This document shows, in pieces, positions 33,875 to 42,090 of a stretch of DNA of 64,000 nt; position 1 is the first letter of the stretch; every line of letters begins with the position of its first letter. This DNA comes from Roseivivax sp. THAF197b (GTDB taxonomy: Bacteria; Pseudomonadota; Alphaproteobacteria; Rhodobacterales; Rhodobacteraceae). Below the pieces are notes generated by a model, which did not search any database, was not told where the DNA came from, and saw only the letters and a program-made list of their open reading frames with translations. A program made the translations under genes and the position numbers. The stretch is taken from NCBI RefSeq assembly GCF_009363255.1, contig NZ_CP045318.1, positions 1,725,501-1,789,500 of the forward strand, given 5' to 3'.

Positions 33875-34291
33875 CTAGTCCGCAGAGGCTGATAGGTCGC
33901 GTGAAAGCTCCTTGGTCAGGGTCGATCCCTTGGCCAAACGACGCGAGAGCGTTAGAACGAAACCACCATACCGCTCCTTGCCCTTCGCCTTGGCGGCCGC
34001 GTAGGTGTCATCCGGCAAGGGTGGAGTCGTCGTCAGCCAGAAGCGGACGAACAGAGCCAGCGCCTCGGTCGTGATCTCCTGATCGCGTTCCAGCCTTTCA
34101 AGCGAACGAGTCAGGCGGTCCAGCCTGCGGACGATCGCGGCTTCGTTCTGTTCTGCGCTGTCGGGTGACAGGAACGACGCCAATGCTGCCTCGATGATCT
34201 GGGTTTTGGGAACGCGCCGCCGCGTCGCCAGTGCGTCGATTTCGTCGAAGAGGGCTGCGTCGACATAGGCGGTGATCTTGGCTTTCTTCAT
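33875..34291 (-). CDS. CopG-type ribbon-helix-helix protein
   Basis: The protein has 138 residues: an N-terminal ribbon-helix-helix (KKAKITAYVDAALFDEIDALATRR) and a helical C-terminal part. It lies 9 bp after traG, where ICEs of this type encode such a regulator, normally just before trbB. Probably it controls transfer genes. Confidence 0.88.
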   Translation of the reverse strand: MKKAKITAYVDAALFDEIDALATRRRVPKTQIIEAALASFLSPDSAEQNEAAIVRRLDRLTRSLERLERDQEITTEALALFVRFWLTTTPPLPDDTYAAAKAKGKERYGGFVLTLSRRLAKGSTLTKELSRDLSASAD

Positions 34292-34300
34292 GTCGTCACC

Positions 34301-36295
34301 TCACAGTTCGATGCCGTCGTCCGGATCGAGGGCCGCTTGATGCGCGACGGAGCGGAAGCGGGTTTGCATGGCGCGGGCGCGTTGGGTCTCGTCGTCAGGT
34401 TCGTCTTCGAGGGCCGCGAATTCCTCGCGCGGGAACGGCAGTTCGGGCGCCACATCCTCATGTTCTGGGATTTCAGGCTCTCGTCGGATGCCGCCTTCCG
34501 CCTCGTCAGCCGGCTTGTTCGTATCAGCTTCCTGAGGCGGTGTGATCGGTTGAAGACTGCTCCAATCATCGGATCCCGCAGGGCTGAAAGGTACAAATAC
34601 TTCTACGATAGGCGGCTTTTGGATTCTCGCCTTCAGCTGCGCGTCGCGGAAGTAGCGGACTTTCTGCGCCCGGATCGGGGATGCACCTGATACGAGGATG
34701 ATTTCGTCATCGGGTGGAAGCTGCATGATCTCACCGGGGGTAAGCAAGGCCCGGGCGGTTTCCTGGCGCGAGACCATCAGATGCCCGAGCCAGGGCGACA
34801 GGCGGTGCCCGGCATAGTTCTTCATCGCGCGCAGTTCGGTCGTGGTGCCGAGGGCGTCGGACAGGCGCTTCGCCGTGCGCTCGTCATTGGTCGCGAAAGC
34901 GACGCGGACATGGCAGTTGTCCAGGATGGCGTTGTTCTGGCCATAGGCCTTTTCGATCTGGTTCAGCGACTGGGCGATCAGGAAGGCCTTGAGACCGTAG
35001 CCCGCCATGAAGGCGAGCTGGGATTCGAAGAAGTCGAGACGGCCGAGGGCGGGGAACTCGTCGAGCATGAACAGAAGGCGGTGCTTGCGGTTGGTGTTGT
35101 GCAACTCTTCCGTCAGGCGGCGGCCGATCTGGTTGAGGATCAGCCGGACCAGCGGTTTCGTGCGGGAAATGTCCGATGGCGGCACCACGAGGTAGAGGGT
35201 GAGCGGCCGCGCATCTGAGACCAGATCGTCGATCCGCCAGTCGCAGCGCCGGGTCACGGCGGCGATCACGGGGTCGCGGTAGAGACTGAGGAAGGACATG
35301 GCGGTGGAGAGAACACCGGAGCGTTCGTTCTCGGACTTGTTCAGCAGCTCGCGCGCGGCTTGGGCAACAACAGGATGCGGGCGATCTCCGAGATGGGCAG
35401 TCCGCATCATTGCAGTCAGTGTGGCGGCGATGGGACGCCGAGGATCTGACAGGAAGGCGGCGACGCCTGCCAGTGTCTTGTCCTTCTCGGCATAGAGGAC
35501 ATGCAGGATCGCGCCGACCAGAAGGGAGTGGCTGGTCTTCTCCCAATGGTTCCGCCGCTCGAGCTGGCCTTCGGGATCGACGAGGATGTCGGCGATGTTT
35601 TGCACGTCCCGCACCTCGCGCTCCCCGCGGCGAACCTCGAGCAGCGGATTGTAGGCTGCGCTGGCTGCATTGGTCGGGTCGAAGAGCAGGACACGCCCGA
35701 ACCGCGCCCGCCATCCGGACGTCAGCTGCCAGTTTTCGCCCTTGATGTCGTGGACAATCGCGGACCCGGGCCAGGTCAGCAGGCTTGGGATCACGAGGCC
35801 GACGCCTTTGCCAGAGCGGGTGGGCGCGAAGCACAGCACATGTTCCGGTCCGTCATGCCGGAGGTAGCGCTTGTCGAGACGGCCCAGCATGACCCCGTCG
35901 TCTGCGAACAGCCCGGCGTCGGTGATATCTTTGGTGCCCGCCCATCTGGCCGAGCCATAGGTCGTCACGTCGCTCGCCTCGCGCGCCCGCAGGACCGACA
36001 GCAAGATCGCGACGGCAATGGCGCCGATCCCGCCCGCGCCGGCGATTGCGGCTCCCTCCATGAAGACGCGGGGCGCGTAGGCGTCGTACCAGTACCACCA
36101 GGTGAAGACCTGCCACGGGCGGTAGATCGGCAGGCCGAAGAGGGCGGTCAGAGGCGCGCCAAGCTGGGGTTGGAACCCGAGACGAAACGCGACCCATTGC
36201 GTCGCTGCCCAGACGAAGAGCAGCGCTACGATACTGACGATAAGGATCTGGCCCCAGAGGATCTTGGTGGCCGATGACGTGTCCTGACGGCTCAT
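34301..36295 (-). CDS. traG: Type IV coupling protein TraG (VirD4-like)
   Basis: The coupling protein delivers the relaxase-DNA complex to the channel. It has 664 residues: two N-terminal helices (about 10-35 and 75-100), Walker A APTRSGKGVGLVIP, Walker B LLFMLDEFPALG and a Glu/Asp-rich C-terminal tail. The start at 36295 has AAAGGA upstream. The copG gene follows immediately. Confidence 0.95.
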   Translation of the reverse strand: MSRQDTSSATKILWGQILIVSIVALLFVWAATQWVAFRLGFQPQLGAPLTALFGLPIYRPWQVFTWWYWYDAYAPRVFMEGAAIAGAGGIGAIAVAILLSVLRAREASDVTTYGSARWAGTKDITDAGLFADDGVMLGRLDKRYLRHDGPEHVLCFAPTRSGKGVGLVIPSLLTWPGSAIVHDIKGENWQLTSGWRARFGRVLLFDPTNAASAAYNPLLEVRRGEREVRDVQNIADILVDPEGQLERRNHWEKTSHSLLVGAILHVLYAEKDKTLAGVAAFLSDPRRPIAATLTAMMRTAHLGDRPHPVVAQAARELLNKSENERSGVLSTAMSFLSLYRDPVIAAVTRRCDWRIDDLVSDARPLTLYLVVPPSDISRTKPLVRLILNQIGRRLTEELHNTNRKHRLLFMLDEFPALGRLDFFESQLAFMAGYGLKAFLIAQSLNQIEKAYGQNNAILDNCHVRVAFATNDERTAKRLSDALGTTTELRAMKNYAGHRLSPWLGHLMVSRQETARALLTPGEIMQLPPDDEIILVSGASPIRAQKVRYFRDAQLKARIQKPPIVEVFVPFSPAGSDDWSSLQPITPPQEADTNKPADEAEGGIRREPEIPEHEDVAPELPFPREEFAALEDEPDDETQRARAMQTRFRSVAHQAALDPDDGIEL

Positions 36296-36312
36296 GGTGA
36301 TGTCCTTTCTGC

Positions 36313-38070
36313 TCAGAGGCTCAGCCCGCGCTTGCGCCCGAGGCTCCAATCGATCCCGCCGCCGGGCGTCATCGTGCCCGTGACGGTCTGGCCGAGATGG
36401 CGTTCGAGTTGCGGTGTCCAGGGTACGAGCGAGAAGCCGAGACCATCGTCGATCATGGCGAAGCGGCCCGAGGCGAGATCGAGGCGTTGCCGGAACGTCC
36501 CTGTGACGGGTTCGCCCTCGGTCGGCTTGTAACGGGGGAGGCCGGTTTGTGTGTTGAGGTCTTGAGCAATGGCGTCCAGTTCGCGGTTGCGCAGGGTGGC
36601 CAGCAGATCGCGGGCAAAGGTGACCCGCTGACCTTGCCGTCGGGCGAGGCCTTCGGCGACAAGGTGGTCCGAGCGGCGTTCCAATGCCTGGCGAACCTCT
36701 GCGCCAAATCCGGCACCGCTCAGCGGTGCGCGGTCTCGGGCAAGATGCAGGCGGTCGAGCCAGGTCGCGCCCTCGGCCTCGATCTGGGCGGCCAGCGACA
36801 GATCGGAACGACCGACGAGAGACAGTTGCGGTGTCCCGTCCGTCTTCCCTGTCCAGAGCCGGGTTTCGACGATGCCACCTTGCGGCGTGTCGCCGGTCGC
36901 ATCGAGATCCCGGAAGCGCAGGTGATGAACGCGACCGTCAACACCGTCGATGATCGCGTAGCCGGTCCCGGCGTGGTCATCATGAAAGCCGCGTTCCACG
37001 AGCCGCCCGAGGATCGGGGCGGTGGGCGTGCCTTCGATTGCGAAATCACCCGCCGCGCGGTGGTGCTCGGCACCCATGGCCCGGTGCATCCGTTTGATGA
37101 TGTCGCCGCGCATCCCGAGCTCGCGCAGAGTGTCTTCGGCATCCGGTTTCAACTCCCAGACGGCGGGGGCGATTTGTTCGGCGAGTCCGAGCCCCTCCAA
37201 TGTCTGGGCACGCCCGATCATCAAGCGGCGCAGCTGCGGATCGCGGGGTCCCGGCGTGCCGCGCCGCAGGTCGGCGATTCCGGCATAATCATCCGCCAGG
37301 GATCGTAGGCCCCGGTCCAGATCAGTCCAGCGTTCCGCTGTGACCTGCGTTTCGAGCGCTTGGGAAATCTCCCGTTCGCTGCGGGGGCCCAGCTCCAGTT
37401 GCACGAGGTCTTCCGCGCGCGCTCGAAGCCCCCGGCTGATGTAGTCACGCGAGATGACGAGATCGCGGCCATCGTCGGCCTTTCCACGCACCAAAATGTG
37501 GATATGCGGATTGTCGGTGTTCCAGTGATCGACGGCGACCCAGTCCAATCCGGTTCCGAGATCCCGCTCCGCGCGGGCCATCAGATCCCGGGTGAAGGCG
37601 CGCAGGTCCTCCAAGTCGCCCGCGTCCTCCGGCGAGACGATGAACCGGAAGTGATGCCGGTCGTCTTCGCAGCGCGCCGCAAAGCCGCCTCGGTCGAGAT
37701 CATCGCGGTCAGACCCGAACAAGTCGGCGTCGCGCCCGTCCTGACCGACGCCATCGCGCTGCAAGTAGCCGAGATGCTTGGCCATGGGCGCTGAGCGAAA
37801 GCGCTTGCCCTGGTGGCGCACGACGCGGGCCTTCACTACGACCCGCCGGGAGGTGCGAGTCAGGCCTTTGGCCGTCCGGGCAAACCGTCCGCGCCCGAAA
37901 GAGGTGTTGCCGGAGCGCGTGCTGCCCGCGCCGATACGGTAGCCGGTATGTCCGGATTTCCGCGCAGCTCGCATCACCTCGTTGACGAAACGGGTGGGTT
38001 GCTTCGAGGTCCTGCCGCTGTCGCGGATACGCCCGGGGCGGATGCGCAGGTCATTTTCGCGCCCGGTCAT
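36313..38070 (-). CDS. VirD2-like relaxase (DUF3363 family)
   Basis: The relaxase nicks oriT and leads the strand into the recipient. It has 585 residues: a basic N-terminus, a relaxase domain with the metal-binding histidines in NTDNPHIHILVRG and an upstream HHFRFIVSPEDA, and a long C-terminal DUF3363 region. A catalytic Tyr is plausible in the N-terminal part (HLGYLQRDG). The start at 38070 (MTGRENDLRIRPG) is preferred; the frame is open to 38103. Confidence 0.92.
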   Translation of the reverse strand: MTGRENDLRIRPGRIRDSGRTSKQPTRFVNEVMRAARKSGHTGYRIGAGSTRSGNTSFGRGRFARTAKGLTRTSRRVVVKARVVRHQGKRFRSAPMAKHLGYLQRDGVGQDGRDADLFGSDRDDLDRGGFAARCEDDRHHFRFIVSPEDAGDLEDLRAFTRDLMARAERDLGTGLDWVAVDHWNTDNPHIHILVRGKADDGRDLVISRDYISRGLRARAEDLVQLELGPRSEREISQALETQVTAERWTDLDRGLRSLADDYAGIADLRRGTPGPRDPQLRRLMIGRAQTLEGLGLAEQIAPAVWELKPDAEDTLRELGMRGDIIKRMHRAMGAEHHRAAGDFAIEGTPTAPILGRLVERGFHDDHAGTGYAIIDGVDGRVHHLRFRDLDATGDTPQGGIVETRLWTGKTDGTPQLSLVGRSDLSLAAQIEAEGATWLDRLHLARDRAPLSGAGFGAEVRQALERRSDHLVAEGLARRQGQRVTFARDLLATLRNRELDAIAQDLNTQTGLPRYKPTEGEPVTGTFRQRLDLASGRFAMIDDGLGFSLVPWTPQLERHLGQTVTGTMTPGGGIDWSLGRKRGLSL

Positions 38071-38317
38071 GGCCGCACCCGCTCGCAGAACATGCTGCCG
38101 CACAAAGAATATAGAAAAATCAGAATTTTAGATGAAGTCCTGCGGCATGCAGCTTGAATGTGCGGCGCAAATCCTCGCAGAGAAACAACAGCTTGAGGTC
38201 CGCTTGCGGCACCTCTTTTATCTCGCGCTCTTTCTGTTGAGACCCTGCGCGTCGACCCTCTCCGGCACATTCTTGCGCCCGGGCATTCCAGACCTCGCCA
38301 TGGGGCGATTCCGCAGA
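38071..38317. other. Candidate origin of transfer region
   Basis: This 250-bp gene-free stretch lies directly upstream of the relaxase gene. It has an AT-rich block (38104-38136), unusual for the window, followed by short inverted repeats (CTGCGGCATGCAG and repeated TGCGGC). oriT is usually next to the relaxase gene. No nick site can be assigned from sequence alone. Confidence 0.35.
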
Positions 38318-39022
38318 TCATTGTGTTCGCCCCTGGCTGAGAGGCACGAAGATGCCGTTCTGAGACGCGTCAGACGCAATCCGTTGGCCGTCATCGCCGG
38401 GGGTCTGACCCTCCTCGGCCATTGCCGCGAACAGCGGGACGTCGCGCCAGTCCTGCATCCTGTGCGGGCGGCTGACTGCCTGCGCGACGTTGGTCCCGTC
38501 GGCGATGAGTGGCGCAAGGATGGCGAGGTAATTGCGGGTTTCAAGCGGCAATGCGCGACCGGTATCAAGGTGCTCTTGGTAGCGCGCAGGCCCGGCATTG
38601 TAGGCAGCGAGAAAGCCGGGTGACCCGAACCGGTCGTACATCTGCCGTACATAGGCGGTACCGGCCAGGATGTTGTCGCGTGGATCGAAGGGGTCATCGC
38701 CAAACCCATAAGCTGCGCGCAATTCGGCCCAGGTGCCGGGCATGATCTGCATAAGCCCCATGGCGCCTGCGTGGCTGACCGCGCGTGGATTGCCCGCACT
38801 CTCGACCTCCATGACGGCACGGATCCAGAGCTGCGGGATGCCGAACCTGCGCGCGGCGTCTGCGATATGGATGTCGATGGGTTGCTGCTCAGATGCTGGA
38901 ACACTGCGGTGCTGAGCGATCACGGCGGACGGTGCTACGGTGATCGGCATGCAGAGGATCAGCACAATCGCGGTCGTGACGCCCGCGTGCCGACGGCTCT
39001 GCCCGGGTTCAAGACGACGCAT
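38318..39022 (-). CDS. Lytic transglycosylase (SLT family), conjugation-associated
   Basis: This VirB1-like peptidoglycan hydrolase opens the wall for the channel. It has 234 residues with a signal peptide (residues 12-35) and SLT domain motifs AVMEVESAGNP (catalytic Glu), GLMQIMPGTW and YNAGPARYQ. The start at 39022 overlaps the traF stop by 14 bp; the upstream open frame is traF out of frame. Confidence 0.92.
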   Translation of the reverse strand: MRRLEPGQSRRHAGVTTAIVLILCMPITVAPSAVIAQHRSVPASEQQPIDIHIADAARRFGIPQLWIRAVMEVESAGNPRAVSHAGAMGLMQIMPGTWAELRAAYGFGDDPFDPRDNILAGTAYVRQMYDRFGSPGFLAAYNAGPARYQEHLDTGRALPLETRNYLAILAPLIADGTNVAQAVSRPHRMQDWRDVPLFAAMAEEGQTPGDDGQRIASDASQNGIFVPLSQGRTQ

Positions 39023-39536
39023 CTTCCGCCCCTCCAAATGTCCAAAGAGGGATGGCACGCCCGAGGATCGTGTCCGCTGACAAAGGGCCGAAATAGCGTC
39101 CATCAAGGCTGTCTGCGACACCGACCACGAGCAAGAAAACCTCGTCCGAGCCGAGCGTGACACATCCCGTCCAACTGGGAAGCGGGCGGCCCTGTTGGTC
39201 AGCCGATGCTGCCTCGGCAACTACTCTGCCGTCGAGGGTGATATCGAGACCGTCGCGACAGACGGTCATGCCAGAGATGGCTGTGACGCGTTTCAACAGC
39301 AAGGTATCCGCACCGACATAGCCGCGCTCAACCACCCAGGATGACAGGTCTTCCGGCAGGCGCACGGCAAAGAGATCGCCCAGCGATGGCGGGTTTGACG
39401 CTCGAACGAGGTAGAGGCCGATCGGCACGCTTGCTGAAGCGTTCCAGACCAGCCAGGGCGCGTGGTCGATCTGTGCGGCTGCAAGCAAGCCGAGGGACAA
39501 ACCGGCCGCGAGGAGGGGAGGGGCCGCCGCGCTCAT
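39009..39536 (-). CDS. traF: S26-family signal peptidase TraF (conjugal pilin maturation)
   Basis: TraF processes and cyclises the TrbC pilin. The protein has 175 residues with one N-terminal helix, the Ser motif SASVPIGLY, the Lys motif DTLLLKRVTAISG, and SLDGRYFGPL. The start at 39536 overlaps the DUF2840 stop (4 bp). Confidence 0.92.
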   Translation of the reverse strand: MSAAAPPLLAAGLSLGLLAAAQIDHAPWLVWNASASVPIGLYLVRASNPPSLGDLFAVRLPEDLSSWVVERGYVGADTLLLKRVTAISGMTVCRDGLDITLDGRVVAEAASADQQGRPLPSWTGCVTLGSDEVFLLVVGVADSLDGRYFGPLSADTILGRAIPLWTFGGAEDASS

Positions 39537-39991
39537 GTCGTCACCACGCGACGCTTGAGCCAGGCCACGTGCCGGGCAGGAGTGTAGGGACGGGGCTCCA
39601 TTGCCGCGGTCAGGCGGTTGTGCACGTGCCGCCAATGATCGGGGCAGACCTCTTCCGGCGCGATGCCATAGCTTTCCACGATATCGACGGACCGCAGGGC
39701 CGCCTCGACCTTGGGCCAACCGGAGAGGCGCAGCAAAAGCTCGCCACCGGGCGTGACACTGGGCACCGTCGAGCAGGGCTCGCCCGCACCGACGGCGCGC
39801 AGAATATCGATCCGGCTTTCAACAGTGCCGTACTCGTTCGACGACCAGCGGACGAGCGCGAAGATTGCGCCGGGGGCGAAGGCCACGCGCTTTTCCGTGC
39901 GCATCAGGATAGTTTCCTCGGCCTTCCGACCGAAACGGATCCAGCGCTCGATGCGCCCTTCGATCCAGGTGAGGTGGACAAATGTTTGCAT
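39533..39991 (-). CDS. DUF2840 protein
   Basis: The protein has 152 residues, MQTFVHLTWIEGRIERWIRF, with no signal or helix. DUF2840 genes sit before traF in ICEs of this family; function unknown. The start at 39991 is 4 bp after the AlpA-like gene. In related elements repA and parA lie between the regulator and DUF2840; they are absent here. Confidence 0.85.
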   Translation of the reverse strand: MQTFVHLTWIEGRIERWIRFGRKAEETILMRTEKRVAFAPGAIFALVRWSSNEYGTVESRIDILRAVGAGEPCSTVPSVTPGGELLLRLSGWPKVEAALRSVDIVESYGIAPEEVCPDHWRHVHNRLTAAMEPRPYTPARHVAWLKRRVVTT

Positions 39992-39995
39992 CGGC

Positions 39996-40277
39996 TCAGC
40001 GCCCCCGCCGCAGATAGGCTGGCGAAACGGCGGCATGGCGTTTGGCGGGTAGGACGCGGTCTTCGGTTTCGTCCGAGGTAGAGGTCTTCTCGCCCCGTGT
40101 GACCCAGGCCTGCAGATCGTCGACCGCGTAGACGACACGCCCGCCGATTTTCGAGTACCGCGGGCCTGTCCCGTAGGTCCGGTGCTTTTCCAGCGTACGG
40201 CCAGACAGGCCGAGAAAACGGGCGGCTTCCGGGGTTCTGAGGTAGCGGGGCGGGAGTCCTTCATTTGGGTCGGGCAT
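39996..40277 (-). CDS. AlpA/excisionase-like helix-turn-helix protein
   Basis: The protein has 93 residues: RYLRTPEAARFLGLSGRTLEKHR, then TYGTGPRYSKIGGRVVYAV, a typical winged HTH of the AlpA/HTH_17 group, and a basic tail. It probably regulates transfer or excision. A folded leader (40286-40330) covers its ribosome binding site. Confidence 0.87.
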   Translation of the reverse strand: MPDPNEGLPPRYLRTPEAARFLGLSGRTLEKHRTYGTGPRYSKIGGRVVYAVDDLQAWVTRGEKTSTSDETEDRVLPAKRHAAVSPAYLRRGR

Positions 40278-40285
40278 TTTAGCAT

Positions 40286-40330
40286 CTCCGGTGGCTAGGC
40301 CTCGCGACGGCGCGTCGCGGGCTATCGGAG
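40286..40330 (-). ncRNA. Structured 5' leader of the AlpA-like gene
   Basis: On the minus strand CUCCG (40330-40326) pairs with CGGAG (40290-40286), the likely ribosome binding site. Inside is a strong hairpin CGCGACG-CGC-CGUCGCG (40319-40303), extended by GCC/GGC. Start codon is 9 bp beyond. It may limit translation; structured RNAs upstream of alpA genes are known in alphaproteobacteria. Confidence 0.45.
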
Positions 40331-40453
40331 GTCATCAAAACGGAGAAGAACCCAAGGGAGGGATGACGAAGATCGCGGCGTGAAAACGTCACCCCCAAAG
40401 GCCAACAGGATCAGGGAGTGATGAGGCTTCGAATTTCGGGGGTTGCGCGGTGA

Positions 40454-40999
40454 TCACTTGCGCGGCTTGGACCGCCCCGTTGGTCCTTTGCCGAGCAGGA
40501 GAAAGCGATAGCCTTTGGTGGTCAGATGCGTTCCATGAGCCGACAGTCGGGTGATCTGGGCTTTCAGGGAGCTGGTCTTCCAATGCTCGCGCGACACAGC
40601 CTCGGCGCCGAACAAATGCGGTGCAATTGTCTGGTAGCTGGCACGGTCCCGGCGCGCGTCGAGCGTGCGCAGTGCAAGCTGGATGCGCCGTCGCTGCTGC
40701 GCCGTCAGGGGCGGAGGGGATCGTTTGTGATGCAGCAGTTGCGCGCGGAGCGCCTCGAGCGAATTGATCCGCGCTGTCCAATGCTCGTCCAGCGGTACCA
40801 GGATGCCGAGGGGCCGGTGCAGGTTCTTGGCATCCAGCACGAGCAACGCGCCCGTTGCGAGGCGCACATACATCAAGCCGTCCTGCGTTCCGATGACGGT
40901 CAGATCATCTGCATCGATATGCGGCGCGGCGGTGTCGCCGCCGGGGACCGGCACAGCATACCCGACCGCTGCCGGGGCGATTGATGGCTTCCAGAACAC
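40454..40999 (-). pseudogene. DUF2285 part of a frameshifted DUF6499-DUF2285 protein
   Basis: The C-terminal half (181 residues from a GTG at 40999) has RRIQLALRTLDARRDRASYQTI, HLFG and TKGYRFLLLG, the DUF2285 DNA-binding-like pattern of ICE regulators. The same frame extends upstream as FPVDPDIDAPKAPVFWKP, which belongs to the linker after the DUF6499 domain encoded at 41028-41198 in a different frame. A +1 shift near 41035-41050, in a run of C/G, joins them. The truncated product could still be made from the GTG. Confidence 0.75.
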
Positions 41000-41027
41000 G
41001 GGTGCTTTGGGTGCGTCGATGTCCGGA

Positions 41028-41198
41028 TCAACCGGGAAATCGTAACCCCCATGCAGCCGGTGATTTCAATCCATCCCGCATTCGCGGGTAATTGGCGCGA
41101 TAGTCGGAATTGCGGCGCAAGCATTCCCAGGCCAGCCCGGACAGGTCGAGACTGTCGAAATGCTTGTAAGCCGCTTCGTCTTGCCAATCTTTGGTCAT
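41028..41198 (-). pseudogene. DUF6499 part of the same frameshifted gene
   Basis: ATG at 41198: MTKDWQDEAAYKHFDSL, then DLSGLAWECLRRNSDYRANY, and WGLRFPG before a stop at 41028. This is the N-terminal domain normally fused to DUF2285. WGLRF should run on into PVDPD in the next frame, so one extra base has split the gene. A sequencing error in a homopolymer is the alternative explanation. Confidence 0.7.
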
Positions 41199-41329
41199 GG
41201 CGAAGCTCCGCGTCAGCTGTTTCGATGGACAATGAGTATAGCTTGGTGACGCGTCAAAACGACGGCAGGAACGGTTGCCCTGCGCAACCTGCGCGGGTGT
41301 TCGCCGATGTCTTACGGATAAGGCGAAGT

Positions 41330-41602
41330 TCAGCCGTTACCGCCCTCAAGCAGCTTGCGATAGCCGTGCTCCGTCATCCAACGAGCGCGGGCGAGGTGGC
41401 TGTCGTACATCTTTTTGGCACGCTCTGGTTCTTCGGCGGCATCTATACCGAAAAGAATCTCACTGACTTCATGCAGGCTGGCACCGCTTTCAGCGGCATC
41501 AAACAGGCGCAAGTACAGCGTCATATGCGCGTGGTCGTAATCGGTCAGCTCATCGCTTTGTGGTGCGAGATCAGCGATCGGCGTGGTGCCGGTGGCAGAC
41601 AT
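41330..41602 (-). CDS. Small DUF2285-type protein
   Basis: The protein has 90 residues with DYDHAHMTLYLRLFDAAESG and LARARWMTEHGYRKLLEGG, the compact DUF2285 form that precedes the longer regulator in these ICEs. The start at 41602 has GGGGGA upstream; a longer frame starts at 41635. Probably a DNA-binding regulator of transfer. Confidence 0.8.
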   Translation of the reverse strand: MSATGTTPIADLAPQSDELTDYDHAHMTLYLRLFDAAESGASLHEVSEILFGIDAAEEPERAKKMYDSHLARARWMTEHGYRKLLEGGNG

Positions 41603-41742
41603 GATTCCCCCTCGCCGTTGGGCGTTAAGGCTCATAACAGCACATCAGATTGCATGTGCAAGGTCGGATTGCGGTCATTCAAACTGCAGATGAGCATTAT
41701 AATACGTCGCACCAAAATACGCGATAGGTTCTTTACTCGCGG

Positions 41743-41976
41743 ATGGACATCCGCGTTGTTTTTGCAAGGAATCTCAAGCACTACCGCCAATTGCGTGGGC
41801 TGACACAGGCCGCGTTGGCGGCGGCGATGGATGTCGACCGTGCCCATGTCAGCGCCATGGAACGCGGCCAGCAGAATGTCACGTTGCAAACTCTACAGCG
41901 GGTCGCGGCGCATCTGGATGTGGCACCGGCGAAGCTGATCGAAGAACGCGCCGAAGGCGATGTGCGTTCCCGATGA
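41743..41976 (+). CDS. XRE-family HTH transcriptional regulator
   Basis: The protein has 77 residues with a single Cro/CI HTH: ARNLKHYRQLRGLTQAALAAAM, VDRAHVSAMERGQQN. It is divergent from the DUF2285 gene across 140 bp, so it likely controls the transfer regulators. Confidence 0.88.
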   Translation: MDIRVVFARNLKHYRQLRGLTQAALAAAMDVDRAHVSAMERGQQNVTLQTLQRVAAHLDVAPAKLIEERAEGDVRSR

Positions 41977-42090
41977 TCGTGATCGTTCGCCCGGGCAGTC
42001 AGCTGTTGGGTCGAAACGTGCAAGCTCAGAGCAGGGCATTGGTCGAACCCAGTGCGCCGGGCAGGATGGTCTTCTATTGCGATCAATCCG

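Noticed and set aside
28780..41330. Similar bases near 28811 and 41324 (both with CGAAGTTCAGC) as possible transposon ends
   Set aside because: The match is only about 11 bases with no transposase and no inverted partner; chance is likely.
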